Positions 9,504 through 18,308 are shown, numbered from the stretch's first letter. The stretch is DNA of 36,127 bases from Tissierellia bacterium (GCA_030537875.1 JAUNVC010000014.1:1-36127); one strand, 5' to 3'. A program made the numbers and translations. Notes: generated by a model from the letters alone, not told the origin.

Positions 9504-10346
9504 ATGAAACAGGTCCATTGTGATGAAATCACAAAAGCAGTGAAGCAAATGGTGGTGGACATCAATTTTGTACTTCCTCGTGACGTGATGCATTCCTTGG
9601 AAGACAATTATGCCAAGGAAAAGTGGGTGCTCGCGAAGGAAACGCTGGAAACCATCATTGAAAATGCAAAGCTTGCCGAAGAAAAATCCATCCCCATGTG
9701 TCAAGATACGGGTATGGTTGTGGTTTTTGTGACCATGGGTCAAGAGGTGCATATCGAAGGGGGATACATCGAGGATGCCATCAACGAAGGAATCCGTCAG
9801 GGATATGAAGAAGGCTATTTACGTAAATCCGTTGTTAAAGATCCCCTACAAAGAGAAAATACCAAGGACAATACCCCCGGTGTCATCAACTATCAGATTG
9901 TACCCGGAGACACGTTGGAAATTATGGTCGCGGCCAAGGGGTTTGGTAGTGAAAATATGTCGAGACAAAAAATGCTCCGTCCTGCGGACGGCGTCGATGG
10001 TGTCATTGACTTCGTCGTAGAAGCTGCTCGATTGGCTGGTCCCAATGCATGCCCTCCCATCGTCATGGGTGTCGGTATTGGCGGAACTTTCGATCGGTCG
10101 GGGCTATTGGCCAAGAAGGCTCTCATGAGAAGTCTTGAATCCTATCATCCCGATCCCTTTTATAAGGAATTGGAGATGGAGTTGGAACGCAGAGTGAATG
10201 AATTGGGCATTGGACCCCAGGGTTTTGGAGGAAGAACCACCTGTTTACGGGTGCTTATCGAAACTTATCCCACCCACATTGCGGGGTTGCCAGTGGCAGT
10301 GAATATCAATTGTCACGCCACCCGTCACGAAACGACGATTTTCTAG
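9504..10346 (+). CDS. Mesaconase (class I fumarase-type hydratase), alpha subunit
   Basis: 280 residues matching the N-terminal domain of class I fumarate hydratases and the TtdA-type alpha subunit. Three cysteines expected to hold a 4Fe-4S cluster are in place: MCQDTG (~66), NACPPIVMGVGIGGTFD (~183) and NINCHATRH (~271). In this operon it most likely hydrates mesaconate to (S)-citramalate, the third step of the methylaspartate route; the family also includes fumarase and tartrate dehydratase, and sequence alone does not separate these. AGGAGG site at ~9493. Confidence 0.88.
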   Translation: MKQVHCDEITKAVKQMVVDINFVLPRDVMHSLEDNYAKEKWVLAKETLETIIENAKLAEEKSIPMCQDTGMVVVFVTMGQEVHIEGGYIEDAINEGIRQGYEEGYLRKSVVKDPLQRENTKDNTPGVINYQIVPGDTLEIMVAAKGFGSENMSRQKMLRPADGVDGVIDFVVEAARLAGPNACPPIVMGVGIGGTFDRSGLLAKKALMRSLESYHPDPFYKELEMELERRVNELGIGPQGFGGRTTCLRVLIETYPTHIAGLPVAVNINCHATRHETTIF

Positions 10347-10355
10347 GAGGAATAT

Positions 10356-10913
10356 ATGATACAGCTTCAAACACCTTTTCAGCGGGAGGATTTGGCCCAA
10401 CTAAAATCGGGAGACAATGTTCTCATTTCTGGTATACTATATACAGCGAGAGATGCGGCCCATAAACGGTTGGTGGAAGCCCACCAAAGAGGGGAAAAGC
10501 TACCCTTTGATCCCCAAGGGCAAGTCATCTACTACGTGGGACCGACACCTACGGTTCCCGGAGAAGTCATAGGAAGTGCTGGCCCCACCACATCCTATCG
10601 GATGGATCCCTATGCTCCCTTGCTTTTAGATTTGGGACTTATGGGGATGATTGGAAAGGGAAGGAGAAATCAAGAAGTCATCGACAAGATCGTAGAGCAT
10701 GGAGCCGTATATTTTGCCGCCATAGGTGGAGCGGCTGCCATCATCAAAGATCGGATTTTATCCTGTGAAATCATTGCCTATGAAGATTTGGGTGCAGAGG
10801 CAATTCGACGGTTGGAGGTCAAAGATTTCCCGGCTACGGTTATCATTGATAGTAAGGGAAACAATCTATATGAATCGGGATTGGAGGAGTATCTCAAGTG
10901 GAAGAACAAATAA
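10356..10913 (+). CDS. Mesaconase (class I fumarase-type hydratase), beta subunit
   Basis: 185 residues matching the C-terminal domain of class I fumarases and TtdB. Typical stretches are GDNVLISGILYTARDAAHKR, the VGPTPTVPGEVIGSAGPTTS loop, MIGKG and AAIGGAAA. It pairs with the upstream alpha subunit, from which it is separated by 9 bases containing a GGAGG site. The gene end overlaps the citD start. Confidence 0.88.
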   Translation: MIQLQTPFQREDLAQLKSGDNVLISGILYTARDAAHKRLVEAHQRGEKLPFDPQGQVIYYVGPTPTVPGEVIGSAGPTTSYRMDPYAPLLLDLGLMGMIGKGRRNQEVIDKIVEHGAVYFAAIGGAAAIIKDRILSCEIIAYEDLGAEAIRRLEVKDFPATVIIDSKGNNLYESGLEEYLKWKNK

Positions 10914-11185
10914 AACAAGGCACATATGAAATCAAACAACGGGCAAGGGCTGGCTCTTATGAGAGCAATGATTTGCTCGTAGAGGTGGTTCCAGATACAA
11001 CATTGGTGATTCTCATCAAATCGGTGGTAGATGATCTCTATCATGATGCCATCAAAGAACAAGTTGAAAAAACCCTATCACAACTGTCCATCACCAAGGG
11101 CAAGATTCTCATTGATGATCGTGGAGCTCTTGATTACGCCATTCGTGCAAGAGTTCGTGCAGCCATAGAAAGGAGTAGCAAGTGA
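10898..11185 (+). CDS. citD: Citramalate/citrate lyase acyl carrier protein (gamma subunit)
   Basis: 95 residues, the usual size. The carrier motif AGSYESND is present; the Ser at residue ~23 (in ESND) is where the phosphoribosyl-dephospho-CoA arm is attached in this family. It starts with GTG, preceded by GGAGGAG at 10883-10889, and overlaps the mesaconase beta gene by 16 bases. It carries the acyl group between CitF and CitE. The enzymes that build and acetylate the arm (CitC, CitX, CitG) are not in this window. Confidence 0.9.
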   Translation: MEEQIKQGTYEIKQRARAGSYESNDLLVEVVPDTTLVILIKSVVDDLYHDAIKEQVEKTLSQLSITKGKILIDDRGALDYAIRARVRAAIERSSK

Positions 11186-12033
11186 AATATAGATCTCTTC
11201 TTTTCATCCCTGGAAATGCACCGGGAATGCTCCAAAATATGGATATATTAGGCGCAGATGCCTATCTCATCGACTTGGAAGATGCGGTGTCCATTGAAAA
11301 TAAAGATGCGGCCCGTCTCTTGGTAAAAGAGTTTTTGGAACACCACAAACCTGATTTGCCTATATTTGTTCGTATCAATCCACCGGATACAGCCTATTTT
11401 AACGACGATATCGAAGCTCTGAAATACACCGACATCACAGGATTCATGCTCCCCAAAGCCGGGGTGGAATCGGTGAAATCTTTGGATGGAAAATTACAAG
11501 ATACCAATCTTTCCATCTTGGCCCTCATTGAAACGGCCCGCTCTTTGGAAATGGCCTTTGAGACTCTGGGGGCATCCAAAAGAGTGGAAGGAGTTTTGCT
11601 TGGTGCAGAAGATTTGACCCTAGATTTGGGGGCAAAGAGAACCAAGGCATCCACAGAAATTGAATATGCCAGAAAGAAGATTGTTGCTGCGGCAAGAGCG
11701 CAGAATGTTGAAGCCATCGACACACCTTGGACAGATACGGAGGATTTGGAAGGATTGGAACGGGATGCGCTCTATGCAGAAAGTCTAGGATTTACGGGTA
11801 AAGCTCTCATATCTCCAAGACACACGACCATTGTCAATCGAGTCTTTTCCCCCAGCCAAGAAGATATTCAATATGCTCTCCGCGTTTTTGAGGCTTTAAA
11901 AGTTGCCAAGGAAGAGGGGAAGGGCGCCTTTAGTTTGGACGGGAAGATGGTGGATAAACCTATTATTTTGCGGGCCACCAATGTGTTGAAACAAACGGGA
12001 GATTTCAAGGAGGAATACGATGCACTTTTGTGA
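11182..12033 (+). CDS. citE: Citramalate/citrate lyase beta subunit (acyl-ACP lyase)
   Basis: 283 residues of the CitE/HpcH aldolase family. It begins SLLFIPGNAPGML and has AYLIDLEDAV (acidic metal-binding strand), RINPPDTA, GFMLPKAG, ALIETARSL and GVLLGAEDLTLDLG, all family hallmarks. It cleaves citramalyl- (or citryl-) carrier to acetyl-carrier plus pyruvate (or oxaloacetate); context favours citramalate. GTG start with an AAGGAG site, overlapping the citD stop by 4 bases; its own end overlaps citF by 14 bases. Confidence 0.93.
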   Translation: MKYRSLLFIPGNAPGMLQNMDILGADAYLIDLEDAVSIENKDAARLLVKEFLEHHKPDLPIFVRINPPDTAYFNDDIEALKYTDITGFMLPKAGVESVKSLDGKLQDTNLSILALIETARSLEMAFETLGASKRVEGVLLGAEDLTLDLGAKRTKASTEIEYARKKIVAAARAQNVEAIDTPWTDTEDLEGLERDALYAESLGFTGKALISPRHTTIVNRVFSPSQEDIQYALRVFEALKVAKEEGKGAFSLDGKMVDKPIILRATNVLKQTGDFKEEYDALL

Positions 12034-13486
12034 TGAAATAGATTTTACTAAGGAACCGAGCTTTCGTTCTCCAGACAAGACGGAAAAAGAAAATAAAGTT
12101 TTAGAATCTCTGGATCAACTCTTTGAGGTCCTGCAATTAAAAGATGGGGACACCATATCCTTCCATCACCATTTGAGAAATGGTGACTTTGTGGTAAACA
12201 AAGTCATGGAAGAAATCCATAAAAGAAATATCAAGGGCTTAACACTTGCCATCAGCTCGATCTTTCCCTGTCACAGTCCTTTGGTAGCCTATTTGGAAGA
12301 TGGTACCATCTTACATGTGATTACGTCCTATATGAGTGGGCCGGTGGCAGAGGCCATTTCCGAAGGAAAACTCCGTGGGAAATTGGTCATGCAAAGCCAC
12401 GGAGGAAGGGCTCGTGCAATTATGGAAGATGAACTTGCCATTGATGTGGCGTTCATTGCAGCTCCAGCTTCGGACAGAAAGGGAAATCTATCGGCTGTGG
12501 ACGGCAATGCTTTTTGTGGTGTGTTGGGATATGCGGTGGCAGATTCCATCAAAGCAAAGCAAGTGGTTGCCATCACCGATACCTTGTTGGACAAAGAGAG
12601 TCACACGGAAATTCCCCAAGAGCGGGTAGATTGGATCGTAAAAATCGATGCCATTGGTAACCCCCAAGGGATTATTTCTGGAACGACGAGGATTACAAAG
12701 GATCCAGTGGGATTATCCATTGCCAACAAAGCTGTGGAAGTCATGGTTGCCACGGGACTGGTAAAAGATGGTTTATGTTATCAATCCGGTGCCGGCGGGG
12801 TCAGTCTTGCTGTGACAAAAACCTTGGGAGAATACATGAGAGAACACCATATCCAAGGTGACTTTGCCAGCGGTGGTGTCACGGGAGATTTGGTTGAAAT
12901 GCTCCATGAAGGTCTTTTCCAAAGAATTTATGACGTCCAGTGTTTTGACCTTGTCAGTGCGGAAAGCGTAAAAAACGATGAGAGTCACATATCCATGTCG
13001 GCAGAAAAATACGCATCTCCCTATCGGGACCCATGTGTCAATGGATTGGATTTTGTCATTTTGGGAGCCACAGAAGTGGATTTGAACTTCAATGTCAATG
13101 TGACGACCGGTCATGACGGATACATCATGGGAGGTTCGGGAGGTCACCAAGACACGGCCTATGGAGCCAAGGTGAGCATTATCGTGAGCAAGCTCCATCA
13201 ATCCCGTATCCCTCTCATTGTGGATCGAGTGGGGGTCATCACAACGCCGGGAAGCACGGTGGATATCCTTGTCACTGAGCGTGGAGTTGCCATCAATCCA
13301 AGGAGAACGGATCTGATGGATGCCCTAACAAATGCAGGGGTTGAATTCATGACCATAGAGGAGTTGCAAGAGATTCAACATGGCATCATTGGAAAACCTT
13401 CACCCAAGCAAAGAGAGAATAAGAGAGTCATTGGTGTAAGTGAATATAGAGATGGACAAATTATAGATAGAATATACGAGGTATAA
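12020..13486 (+). CDS. citF: Citramalate/citrate lyase alpha subunit (CoA/ACP transferase)
   Basis: 488 residues, somewhat shorter than typical CitF (~500-515) but complete. It swaps the acetyl group on the carrier for citramalate. Recognisable stretches are DGDTISFHHHLRNGD, SHGGRARAIMEDE, YQSGAGGVSLAVTK, ASGGVTGDLVEMLHEG, GATEVDLNFNVNV and MGGSGGHQDTAYGAK. The ATG at 12020 has an AAGGAGG site five bases upstream, inside the citE coding end. It is the last pathway gene; the S1 protein starts at the next base. Confidence 0.93.
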   Translation: MHFCDEIDFTKEPSFRSPDKTEKENKVLESLDQLFEVLQLKDGDTISFHHHLRNGDFVVNKVMEEIHKRNIKGLTLAISSIFPCHSPLVAYLEDGTILHVITSYMSGPVAEAISEGKLRGKLVMQSHGGRARAIMEDELAIDVAFIAAPASDRKGNLSAVDGNAFCGVLGYAVADSIKAKQVVAITDTLLDKESHTEIPQERVDWIVKIDAIGNPQGIISGTTRITKDPVGLSIANKAVEVMVATGLVKDGLCYQSGAGGVSLAVTKTLGEYMREHHIQGDFASGGVTGDLVEMLHEGLFQRIYDVQCFDLVSAESVKNDESHISMSAEKYASPYRDPCVNGLDFVILGATEVDLNFNVNVTTGHDGYIMGGSGGHQDTAYGAKVSIIVSKLHQSRIPLIVDRVGVITTPGSTVDILVTERGVAINPRRTDLMDALTNAGVEFMTIEELQEIQHGIIGKPSPKQRENKRVIGVSEYRDGQIIDRIYEV

Positions 13487-14281
13487 ATGAAAGGTAAAAT
13501 AAAAAAATTCACCAATGAGGGAGCTCTGGTGGAAGTCAATGGGAAAGAATATCTATTGGAAAAAGGAATGTTTCGGAACCTAGAGGTAGGGTATTATGTC
13601 GATGTGGAAATATCATCGGACGGGAAAAAAGTGTATCTGGAAGAAAATCTACCGGTGGAAGGTGAAATACGTGTCTACACCTTGAAGCAGAGATCCCGAG
13701 TGGGATGGTTTTTAGAAACGGGAACGGAGGAAGATTTATTTGTGCCCTTTGGCGAAGCCTTTCCCCATGTTCGAGAAGGAGACAAGGCCGTTGTAAAAAT
13801 ATTGCGGGATGAAAAAAACCGTCTCTATGGAACCATGAAAATAAAATCCAGCTTAAAAACAGATCATTCCTACAAAGAAAATGATCGTGTGGATGGCGTG
13901 GTTTATTCCGTACATCCTAAGATGGGCGTATTTGTGCTTATTGATGGAAAATACGATGGTAGACTGGAGCCCTATGAGGTCACAAGGGGATTTCAAATTG
14001 GAGATGAATCTAAGTTTCGAGTAAAACATGTCCTCGAGGACGGAAAGATGGCTCTTTCCTTACGTGAAAGAGGACACTTGCAAATGGATAAAGATACTGG
14101 TAAAATATTGGAGAGGCTAAGTCATACCCCTCGCTTTTCTATAGGAGATAAATCCTCTCCCGAAGATATTTTTCGGGAGTTTAAAATGAGCAAACAAGCC
14201 TTTAAGAGAGCGGCGGGAAGACTAAAGAAACTTGGATTGGTGGACATAGGACCCCACCACATAAGGAGAGTGGAGAAATGA
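13487..14281 (+). CDS. cvfB: CvfB/YitL-type S1 RNA-binding protein
   Basis: 264 residues. Several S1-like OB modules are followed by a C-terminal winged-helix region. Family traits are the FVPFGEAFPHVREGDKAVVKILRDEKNRLYGTMK-type module (residues ~80-125), a second S1 module (DRVDGVVYSVHPKMGVFVLIDGKYDG, ~130-160) and the ending FKMSKQAFKRA followed by GRLKKLGLV. CvfB proteins are RNA-binding and affect virulence or gene expression in Staphylococcus; the target here is unknown. The ATG directly follows the citF stop, so it appears to be in the glutamate operon, which is an unexpected place for it. Slightly short for the family (usually ~280-300). Confidence 0.82.
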   Translation: MKGKIKKFTNEGALVEVNGKEYLLEKGMFRNLEVGYYVDVEISSDGKKVYLEENLPVEGEIRVYTLKQRSRVGWFLETGTEEDLFVPFGEAFPHVREGDKAVVKILRDEKNRLYGTMKIKSSLKTDHSYKENDRVDGVVYSVHPKMGVFVLIDGKYDGRLEPYEVTRGFQIGDESKFRVKHVLEDGKMALSLRERGHLQMDKDTGKILERLSHTPRFSIGDKSSPEDIFREFKMSKQAFKRAAGRLKKLGLVDIGPHHIRRVEK

Positions 14282-14802
14282 AGAAAATCACAATCAATAC
14301 GGAAGTTGTGGAAATGATGATTTTCTATTGGACCAGTGTTGCAGAAAGAGAAAAGGTGGCAGAACCTTATATCTTGAGTGTGGCCGATCGACCAGAGATG
14401 AAACTCATCTATGATGAAGAGTTTGACGAGGAAGCTGTTCGTAGAGTTTTATCGGCAATTTCCAACCGTGAACTCCTCAATGGAGGAACGGCTAAAGAAA
14501 AGAGATTTTGGAACAATAATATGTGGATGATGGAAGATCTTGGTGTGATGAATGCCATGGTTGACCCCATGAAAAAGCTGAACTTGAAAGAGGAGCTTTC
14601 TTCCTTGACCACAAAATCTGGTTTGGAAGAGTTGAATATTATTTTTGTTCCAGGAACCACCGAGCTATGCAAGGTGGTCAAAGACAACTTAATCATCAAT
14701 TTTTTTAAAATCGCAGTTGATGTCTTTGGCGGAACAGGAGAGGTAACTCTCAACGGGAAACCCTTCAAAGAATCCGTCATGGAAATGATTCAAGCAGTAT
14801 AA
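14278..14802 (+). CDS. Conserved-looking hypothetical protein, function unknown
   Basis: 174 residues, no signal peptide or membrane segment; rich in Glu, Asp and Met. I do not recognise the family. The N-terminal part looks helical (EVVEMMIFYWTSVAEREKVAE), the central part has FDEEAVRRVLSAISNREL and an NNNMWMM segment, and the C-terminal third is strand-rich (LNIIFVPGT, VTLNGKPF). The ATG overlaps the stop of the S1 gene (ATGA) and an intrinsic terminator begins inside its stop codon, so it closes the glutamate operon. That position is the only functional hint. Confidence 0.75.
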   Translation: MKKITINTEVVEMMIFYWTSVAEREKVAEPYILSVADRPEMKLIYDEEFDEEAVRRVLSAISNRELLNGGTAKEKRFWNNNMWMMEDLGVMNAMVDPMKKLNLKEELSSLTTKSGLEELNIIFVPGTTELCKVVKDNLIINFFKIAVDVFGGTGEVTLNGKPFKESVMEMIQAV

Positions 14803-14827
14803 CCCTTACAACCGTAAGGGTTTTTTT
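14801..14827 (+). terminator. Intrinsic terminator ending the glutamate operon
   Basis: AACCCTTAC (14801-14809), loop AACC and GTAAGGGTT (14814-14822) form a 9-base-pair stem followed by a T-run to 14827. The stem includes the last bases of the stop codon of the 174-residue gene, and the uracil permease ribosome binding site begins at 14828, directly after the T-run. Confidence 0.85.
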
Positions 14828-14837
14828 GGAGGTGCAT

Positions 14838-16094
14838 ATGCATAAAATTTATCAAGTTGAAGAAAAAGTTCCTGGGAAGTTATTGCTTCCCCTATCCATC
14901 CAACATGCCTTTGCCATGTTTGGAGCATCGGTGTTGGTACCCATCATATTCGGAATCAATCCATCCATTGTCCTATTGATGAATGGAATTGGTACGCTAT
15001 TATTCATTGCCATCACCAAGAAAAAGGCCCCGGCCTATTTGGGAAGCTCCTTTGCATTTTTGGCTCCGGCAGCGGTGATTATCAATGCACAGGGCTTTGC
15101 CTACGCCCAAGGTGCCTTTGTGGTCGTCGGTATACTGGGGATGATTGTGGCCTATATTATTTACAAATTTGGTACGGAATGGATTGATATTGTCCTTCCT
15201 CCAGCAGCCATGGGTTCGGTGGTCAGTTTGATTGGATTTGAACTGGTTGGACTCACCATACGTGGGGGAGCCATTGGTGCTGAAATATTGACAGAAAATG
15301 CCAATGGGAAACACATGACCGTATTTTTAGTCACCGTTCTTGTGGCGGTCTTCGGTTCCGTTTTATTTAAAAAATTTCTCTCCACGATTCCCATCTTAAT
15401 TGCCATCATCTGTGGATACCTCACCGCAGTTTTCATGGGATTGGTAGATTTTACACCGGTCCGTGAAGCAGGATTTTTCACTCTCCCCAATTTTGGATTC
15501 CCCAAATTTTCCATTGAAGCAGCCATTACCATGCTGCCGGTCATCCTCGTCATTTTATCGGAACATATCTCACACCAGGTGGTTACATCCAACATCGTTG
15601 GAAGAGATTTATTGAAAGATCCCGGACTTCATCGTTCCATTTTTGCCGATAACTTTTCAACGGCACTTTCCGGAATGATTGGCGGAGTTCCCACCACCAC
15701 CTATGGAGAAAACATTGGAGTTATGGCCATCACAAAAGTCTACTCGGTCCAAGTCATTGGTGGAGCAGCCATCATTTCTATTATCATGGCATTTATTGGA
15801 CCACTCTCAGCCTTTATCAGCACCATTCCCGGAGATGTCATTGGAGGCGTAACCTTCTTATTATATGGAATGATTGGAGCCAGCGGGCTGCGTTTATTGG
15901 TAGATCGACAAGTGGATTACTCCAAGAGTAAAAACCTTATCCTTACATCTATTATCTTTACCACTGGACTCAGTGGACTCACCGTAAAAATGGGAGCCAT
16001 CAATCTCAGTGGTATGGTACTGGCCTCTGTGGTTGCCGTAATTCTAAGCCTTTTATTCTATAGTATTGAAAGAATGGGACTTATGAACAACTAA
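14838..16094 (+). CDS. uraA: Uracil permease (NCS2 family)
   Basis: About 418 residues and very hydrophobic, with about a dozen or more membrane segments. It imports uracil (possibly another nucleobase) by proton symport. Features are LPLSIQHAFAMFGASVLVP at the N terminus, PAYLGSSFAFLAPAA, the NCS2 signature region LPVILVILSEHISHQVVTSN with its substrate-binding Glu, and GGVPTTTYGENIGVMAITKV. ATG 14838 is chosen over upstream in-frame TTG/GTG codons because GGAGG (14828-14832) is five bases before it. A terminator directly precedes it and no separate promoter is evident, so it may depend on read-through. Confidence 0.92.
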   Translation: MHKIYQVEEKVPGKLLLPLSIQHAFAMFGASVLVPIIFGINPSIVLLMNGIGTLLFIAITKKKAPAYLGSSFAFLAPAAVIINAQGFAYAQGAFVVVGILGMIVAYIIYKFGTEWIDIVLPPAAMGSVVSLIGFELVGLTIRGGAIGAEILTENANGKHMTVFLVTVLVAVFGSVLFKKFLSTIPILIAIICGYLTAVFMGLVDFTPVREAGFFTLPNFGFPKFSIEAAITMLPVILVILSEHISHQVVTSNIVGRDLLKDPGLHRSIFADNFSTALSGMIGGVPTTTYGENIGVMAITKVYSVQVIGGAAIISIIMAFIGPLSAFISTIPGDVIGGVTFLLYGMIGASGLRLLVDRQVDYSKSKNLILTSIIFTTGLSGLTVKMGAINLSGMVLASVVAVILSLLFYSIERMGLMNN

Positions 16095-16106
16095 ATAGAT
16101 ATGTAA

Positions 16107-16137
16107 AAAGGCTACAGCTCCTAAGACTGTAGCCTTT
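16107..16137 (+). terminator. Intrinsic terminator after uraA
   Basis: AAAGGCTACAG (16107-16117) and CTGTAGCCTTT (16127-16137) are perfect complements around a 9-base loop, giving an 11-base-pair stem with a short T-rich tail. It lies 12 bases after the uraA stop. Because an A-run precedes the stem, it could also work on the other strand. Confidence 0.8.
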
Positions 16138-16168
16138 ATTATCTGTCTTAATAATTTCTAAAGGATTG

Positions 16169-16174
16169 TATAAT
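16169..16174 (+). promoter_or_regulatory. Possible -10 element upstream of the second YcaO gene
   Basis: TATAAT at 16169-16174 is a perfect -10 hexamer in the 212-base gap between uraA and the YcaO start. No good -35 box at 16-18 bases was found; TTAATA is at 15 bases. The remaining sequence to 16294 is AT-rich with no other recognisable signal. Confidence 0.3.
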
Positions 16175-16306
16175 TTACACATGATAGAATTTAAGTAAAA
16201 TTTTTAAGAAAATGTAGTTATTAATGTATAACTATTTCACGTTTAATATGTTAGAATTATTTTTGTAAATATTATATTTATGAAAACTATTATCTGGAGG
16301 AAAGTA

Positions 16307-18139
16307 ATGTTATACAAAAAACATTTTAAAGATAGAGATCCAAAAGGCACAGTTGAATTTCTGAAAGGAATTCTTGCTGATAATCAACTTGAGGTTGAAG
16401 AACACTGGACGGATGAAAGTTCTATTCATACGTTTTCACTAAGAGTGACTTTTAAAGGTACAGATATAGGGACAAATGGGAAGGGAGTATCTAAAGATCT
16501 AGCTAGAGCAAGCGCTTATGCAGAGTTGTTTGAAAGATTTCAAAATGGCATATTAAACAAAGCCGGATACACAAAAGATAGTTCCTTCAGATATGCTAAA
16601 GATGAAAAATATTTTACTGCGGAGGAATTACTATCTACATCTTCCTCCTTTATGAATTTCTATTTAAAAACTTTATTTAAAGAAGAAGGACCAACGAAAA
16701 GTGAGGAAATCGTAAAAACATTTACAACACTTCACCCGACTGAAAAAATGATTGGTAGAGATGGATATGGCTATGCTTGTATACCATTTTATAATCACAC
16801 AAAAGAAAAGGTAGAATTTTTACCTCGGTCGATTTATTCTTCGATTTACGGAAGCAACGGGATGTGCGCGGGAAACACCCCTGAAGAAGCTATTGTTCAA
16901 GGAATTGCAGAAATAATAGAAAGGTACGTGCAGACTAAAATTTTAAAAGAACAGCCTATATTACCAGATATTCCTCTGGATTACATTAGGAAATTTGATT
17001 ATATCTATGATATGTATAAAATCTTAATGGAAAATAAAAACTATACCATTTTATTAAAAGATTGTAGCTTTGGTGGGAAATATCCTGTAGCCGCTCTTGT
17101 GATTATTGAAAAAAACACGGGGCGTTTTGGAGTTAAATTGGGTTGCCATCCAAATTTTGCGATAGCTATGGAACGAGCTTTCACAGAAGCTACTCAAGGA
17201 CAAGATATTTTTGAATACACGAATCGAAGTATTATAGATTTTGAGAACAAGAGAGTTAAGGATCAAACCAATATATCAAATAGCTTTAAAACTGGCCATG
17301 GTTATTTTCCTTTTCAGATGACAATTCCTCGCCTAGAAGGTTTTGTGGAAATGGAGGATGTTAGTTTTCAAACCAATAAGGATTTGTTAATTAATTGGGT
17401 TAAAGAGCTTGAGAAAGATGGATTTGATATTTTAATTCGTGATGTATCCTATACGGGGTTTTATTCCTATCATGTTATTATACCTGGTTTATCAGAACTT
17501 GTTTCGGTTTCACCTGCTAGGAGGAGATTAAATAACACGAGGATCTATTTGACTCAAATCCTGAACCATGGAATTGAAACAATTAAGAAACCAGAGCTGG
17601 ACTATTTAATTTCGATTTTAAATTATTTTAGAAACAGCATCATGGAAAACAAAGTAAGCTCATTATATAAAATGGTTAATCCAGAAGATATTCCAGGTGA
17701 AAAATATGGAGTGGGTTCATCATATATGATTGCAATGTGTTATGCTTCGTTCGGAGATTTTAAAAAAGCAGAAGAATATATGATTGATATGATGAGATAT
17801 ATACCATATAAACTAAAAAGAGAGAAAAAATCGAAAGATATTGAGTTTTTCAATGTGACAAAAATGTATTTCTCTATCATGAAACAAAGTATAAAACATG
17901 AAAAGGCAATCAAGCTCCTAGGACCATTATGCGATCATTCAATTATCGAAAAAATAAACGAAATATTTAAGGATCCAAGTAAAATATTAAGTAATCAATA
18001 CCCTACGAGTGAGTACTGGACTCAAGAAACTGACTTTCTACAAAGGATAGATAAGGCGACCAAACAACTTTGGAGTTATTATAGTTCAATTCAAGAAAAT
18101 TGCTTAGTGCAATCAAATACCGCAAGCTTATTTCTTTAA
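16307..18139 (+). CDS. YcaO-domain protein, E. coli YcaO-like, with helical C-terminal extension
   Basis: About 610 residues from ATG 16307, which has a GGAGG site at 16296-16300; the in-frame ATG at 16280 has none. It follows the E. coli YcaO layout throughout. ATP-site blocks are NGKGVSKDLARASA..ELFERF (~56-78), GMCAGNTPEEAIVQG..EIIERY (~185-208), LKDCSFGGKYPVAALVI (~247), GCHPNFAIAMERAFTEATQGQ (~281) and the late YHVIIPGLSELVSV. The last ~150 residues look like TPR-type helices (FGDFKKAEEYMIDMMRYIP). YcaO enzymes activate backbone amides with ATP. The next gene encodes a 46-residue peptide, making it the likely substrate. There is no E1 or TfuA partner nearby, so the chemistry cannot be predicted. 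AT-rich relative to the flanking metabolic genes. Confidence 0.88.
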   Translation: MLYKKHFKDRDPKGTVEFLKGILADNQLEVEEHWTDESSIHTFSLRVTFKGTDIGTNGKGVSKDLARASAYAELFERFQNGILNKAGYTKDSSFRYAKDEKYFTAEELLSTSSSFMNFYLKTLFKEEGPTKSEEIVKTFTTLHPTEKMIGRDGYGYACIPFYNHTKEKVEFLPRSIYSSIYGSNGMCAGNTPEEAIVQGIAEIIERYVQTKILKEQPILPDIPLDYIRKFDYIYDMYKILMENKNYTILLKDCSFGGKYPVAALVIIEKNTGRFGVKLGCHPNFAIAMERAFTEATQGQDIFEYTNRSIIDFENKRVKDQTNISNSFKTGHGYFPFQMTIPRLEGFVEMEDVSFQTNKDLLINWVKELEKDGFDILIRDVSYTGFYSYHVIIPGLSELVSVSPARRRLNNTRIYLTQILNHGIETIKKPELDYLISILNYFRNSIMENKVSSLYKMVNPEDIPGEKYGVGSSYMIAMCYASFGDFKKAEEYMIDMMRYIPYKLKREKKSKDIEFFNVTKMYFSIMKQSIKHEKAIKLLGPLCDHSIIEKINEIFKDPSKILSNQYPTSEYWTQETDFLQRIDKATKQLWSYYSSIQENCLVQSNTASLFL

Positions 18140-18143
18140 CAGG

Positions 18144-18154
18144 AAAGGAGGTGA
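18144..18154 (+). promoter_or_regulatory. Perfect extended Shine-Dalgarno of the peptide gene
   Basis: AAAGGAGGTGA is an 11-base uninterrupted complement to the anti-Shine-Dalgarno end of 16S rRNA, with the ATG seven bases after GGAGG. It is the strongest site noticed in the window and suggests high translation of the small peptide. Confidence 0.8.
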
Positions 18155-18158
18155 GAGT

Positions 18159-18299
18159 ATGAATAAAGATTCTTTGATAACCAGAGAAGAAATGGAAGAA
18201 TTGAAAGCGTTAAAACTGGAAGATATAGACGCTGAGGAAATTCAGTTTTCCGAGTACGGGCATCATGCGGTTTATTCTCTAACTTTAGCTGATTTATAG
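18159..18299 (+). CDS. Candidate RiPP precursor peptide (46 residues, no cysteine)
   Basis: This short gene reads ATG 18159 to TAG 18297-18299 and has the best ribosome binding site in the window, which is the main evidence that it is real. Residues 1-30 are acidic and helix-like (six Glu in residues 9-27, a Leu-Lys-Leu-Glu-Asp-Ile stretch), typical of a leader peptide. The last 16 residues, SEYGHHAVYSLTLADL, differ in character: a Gly-His-His turn, two Tyr, then hydrophobic and hydroxyl residues. It has no Cys, so YcaO could not make thiazoles from it; Ser31, Ser40 and Thr42 or backbone amides remain as targets. It lies between a YcaO gene and a membrane metalloprotease gene. The precursor role is inferred from size, position and composition. 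Confidence 0.7.
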   Translation: MNKDSLITREEMEELKALKLEDIDAEEIQFSEYGHHAVYSLTLADL

Positions 18300-18308
18300 G
18301 CTAAAACT

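Noticed and set aside
8862..9752. Long minus-strand open frame (296 codons) across mal and the mesaconase alpha gene
   Set aside because: It lies opposite two clearly conserved enzymes; its translation is rich in His, Cys and Phe with no domain and no ribosome site. It is a shadow frame.
16138..16306. Second precursor peptide upstream of the large YcaO gene
   Set aside because: The only ATG frames there stop after a few codons and lack ribosome sites.
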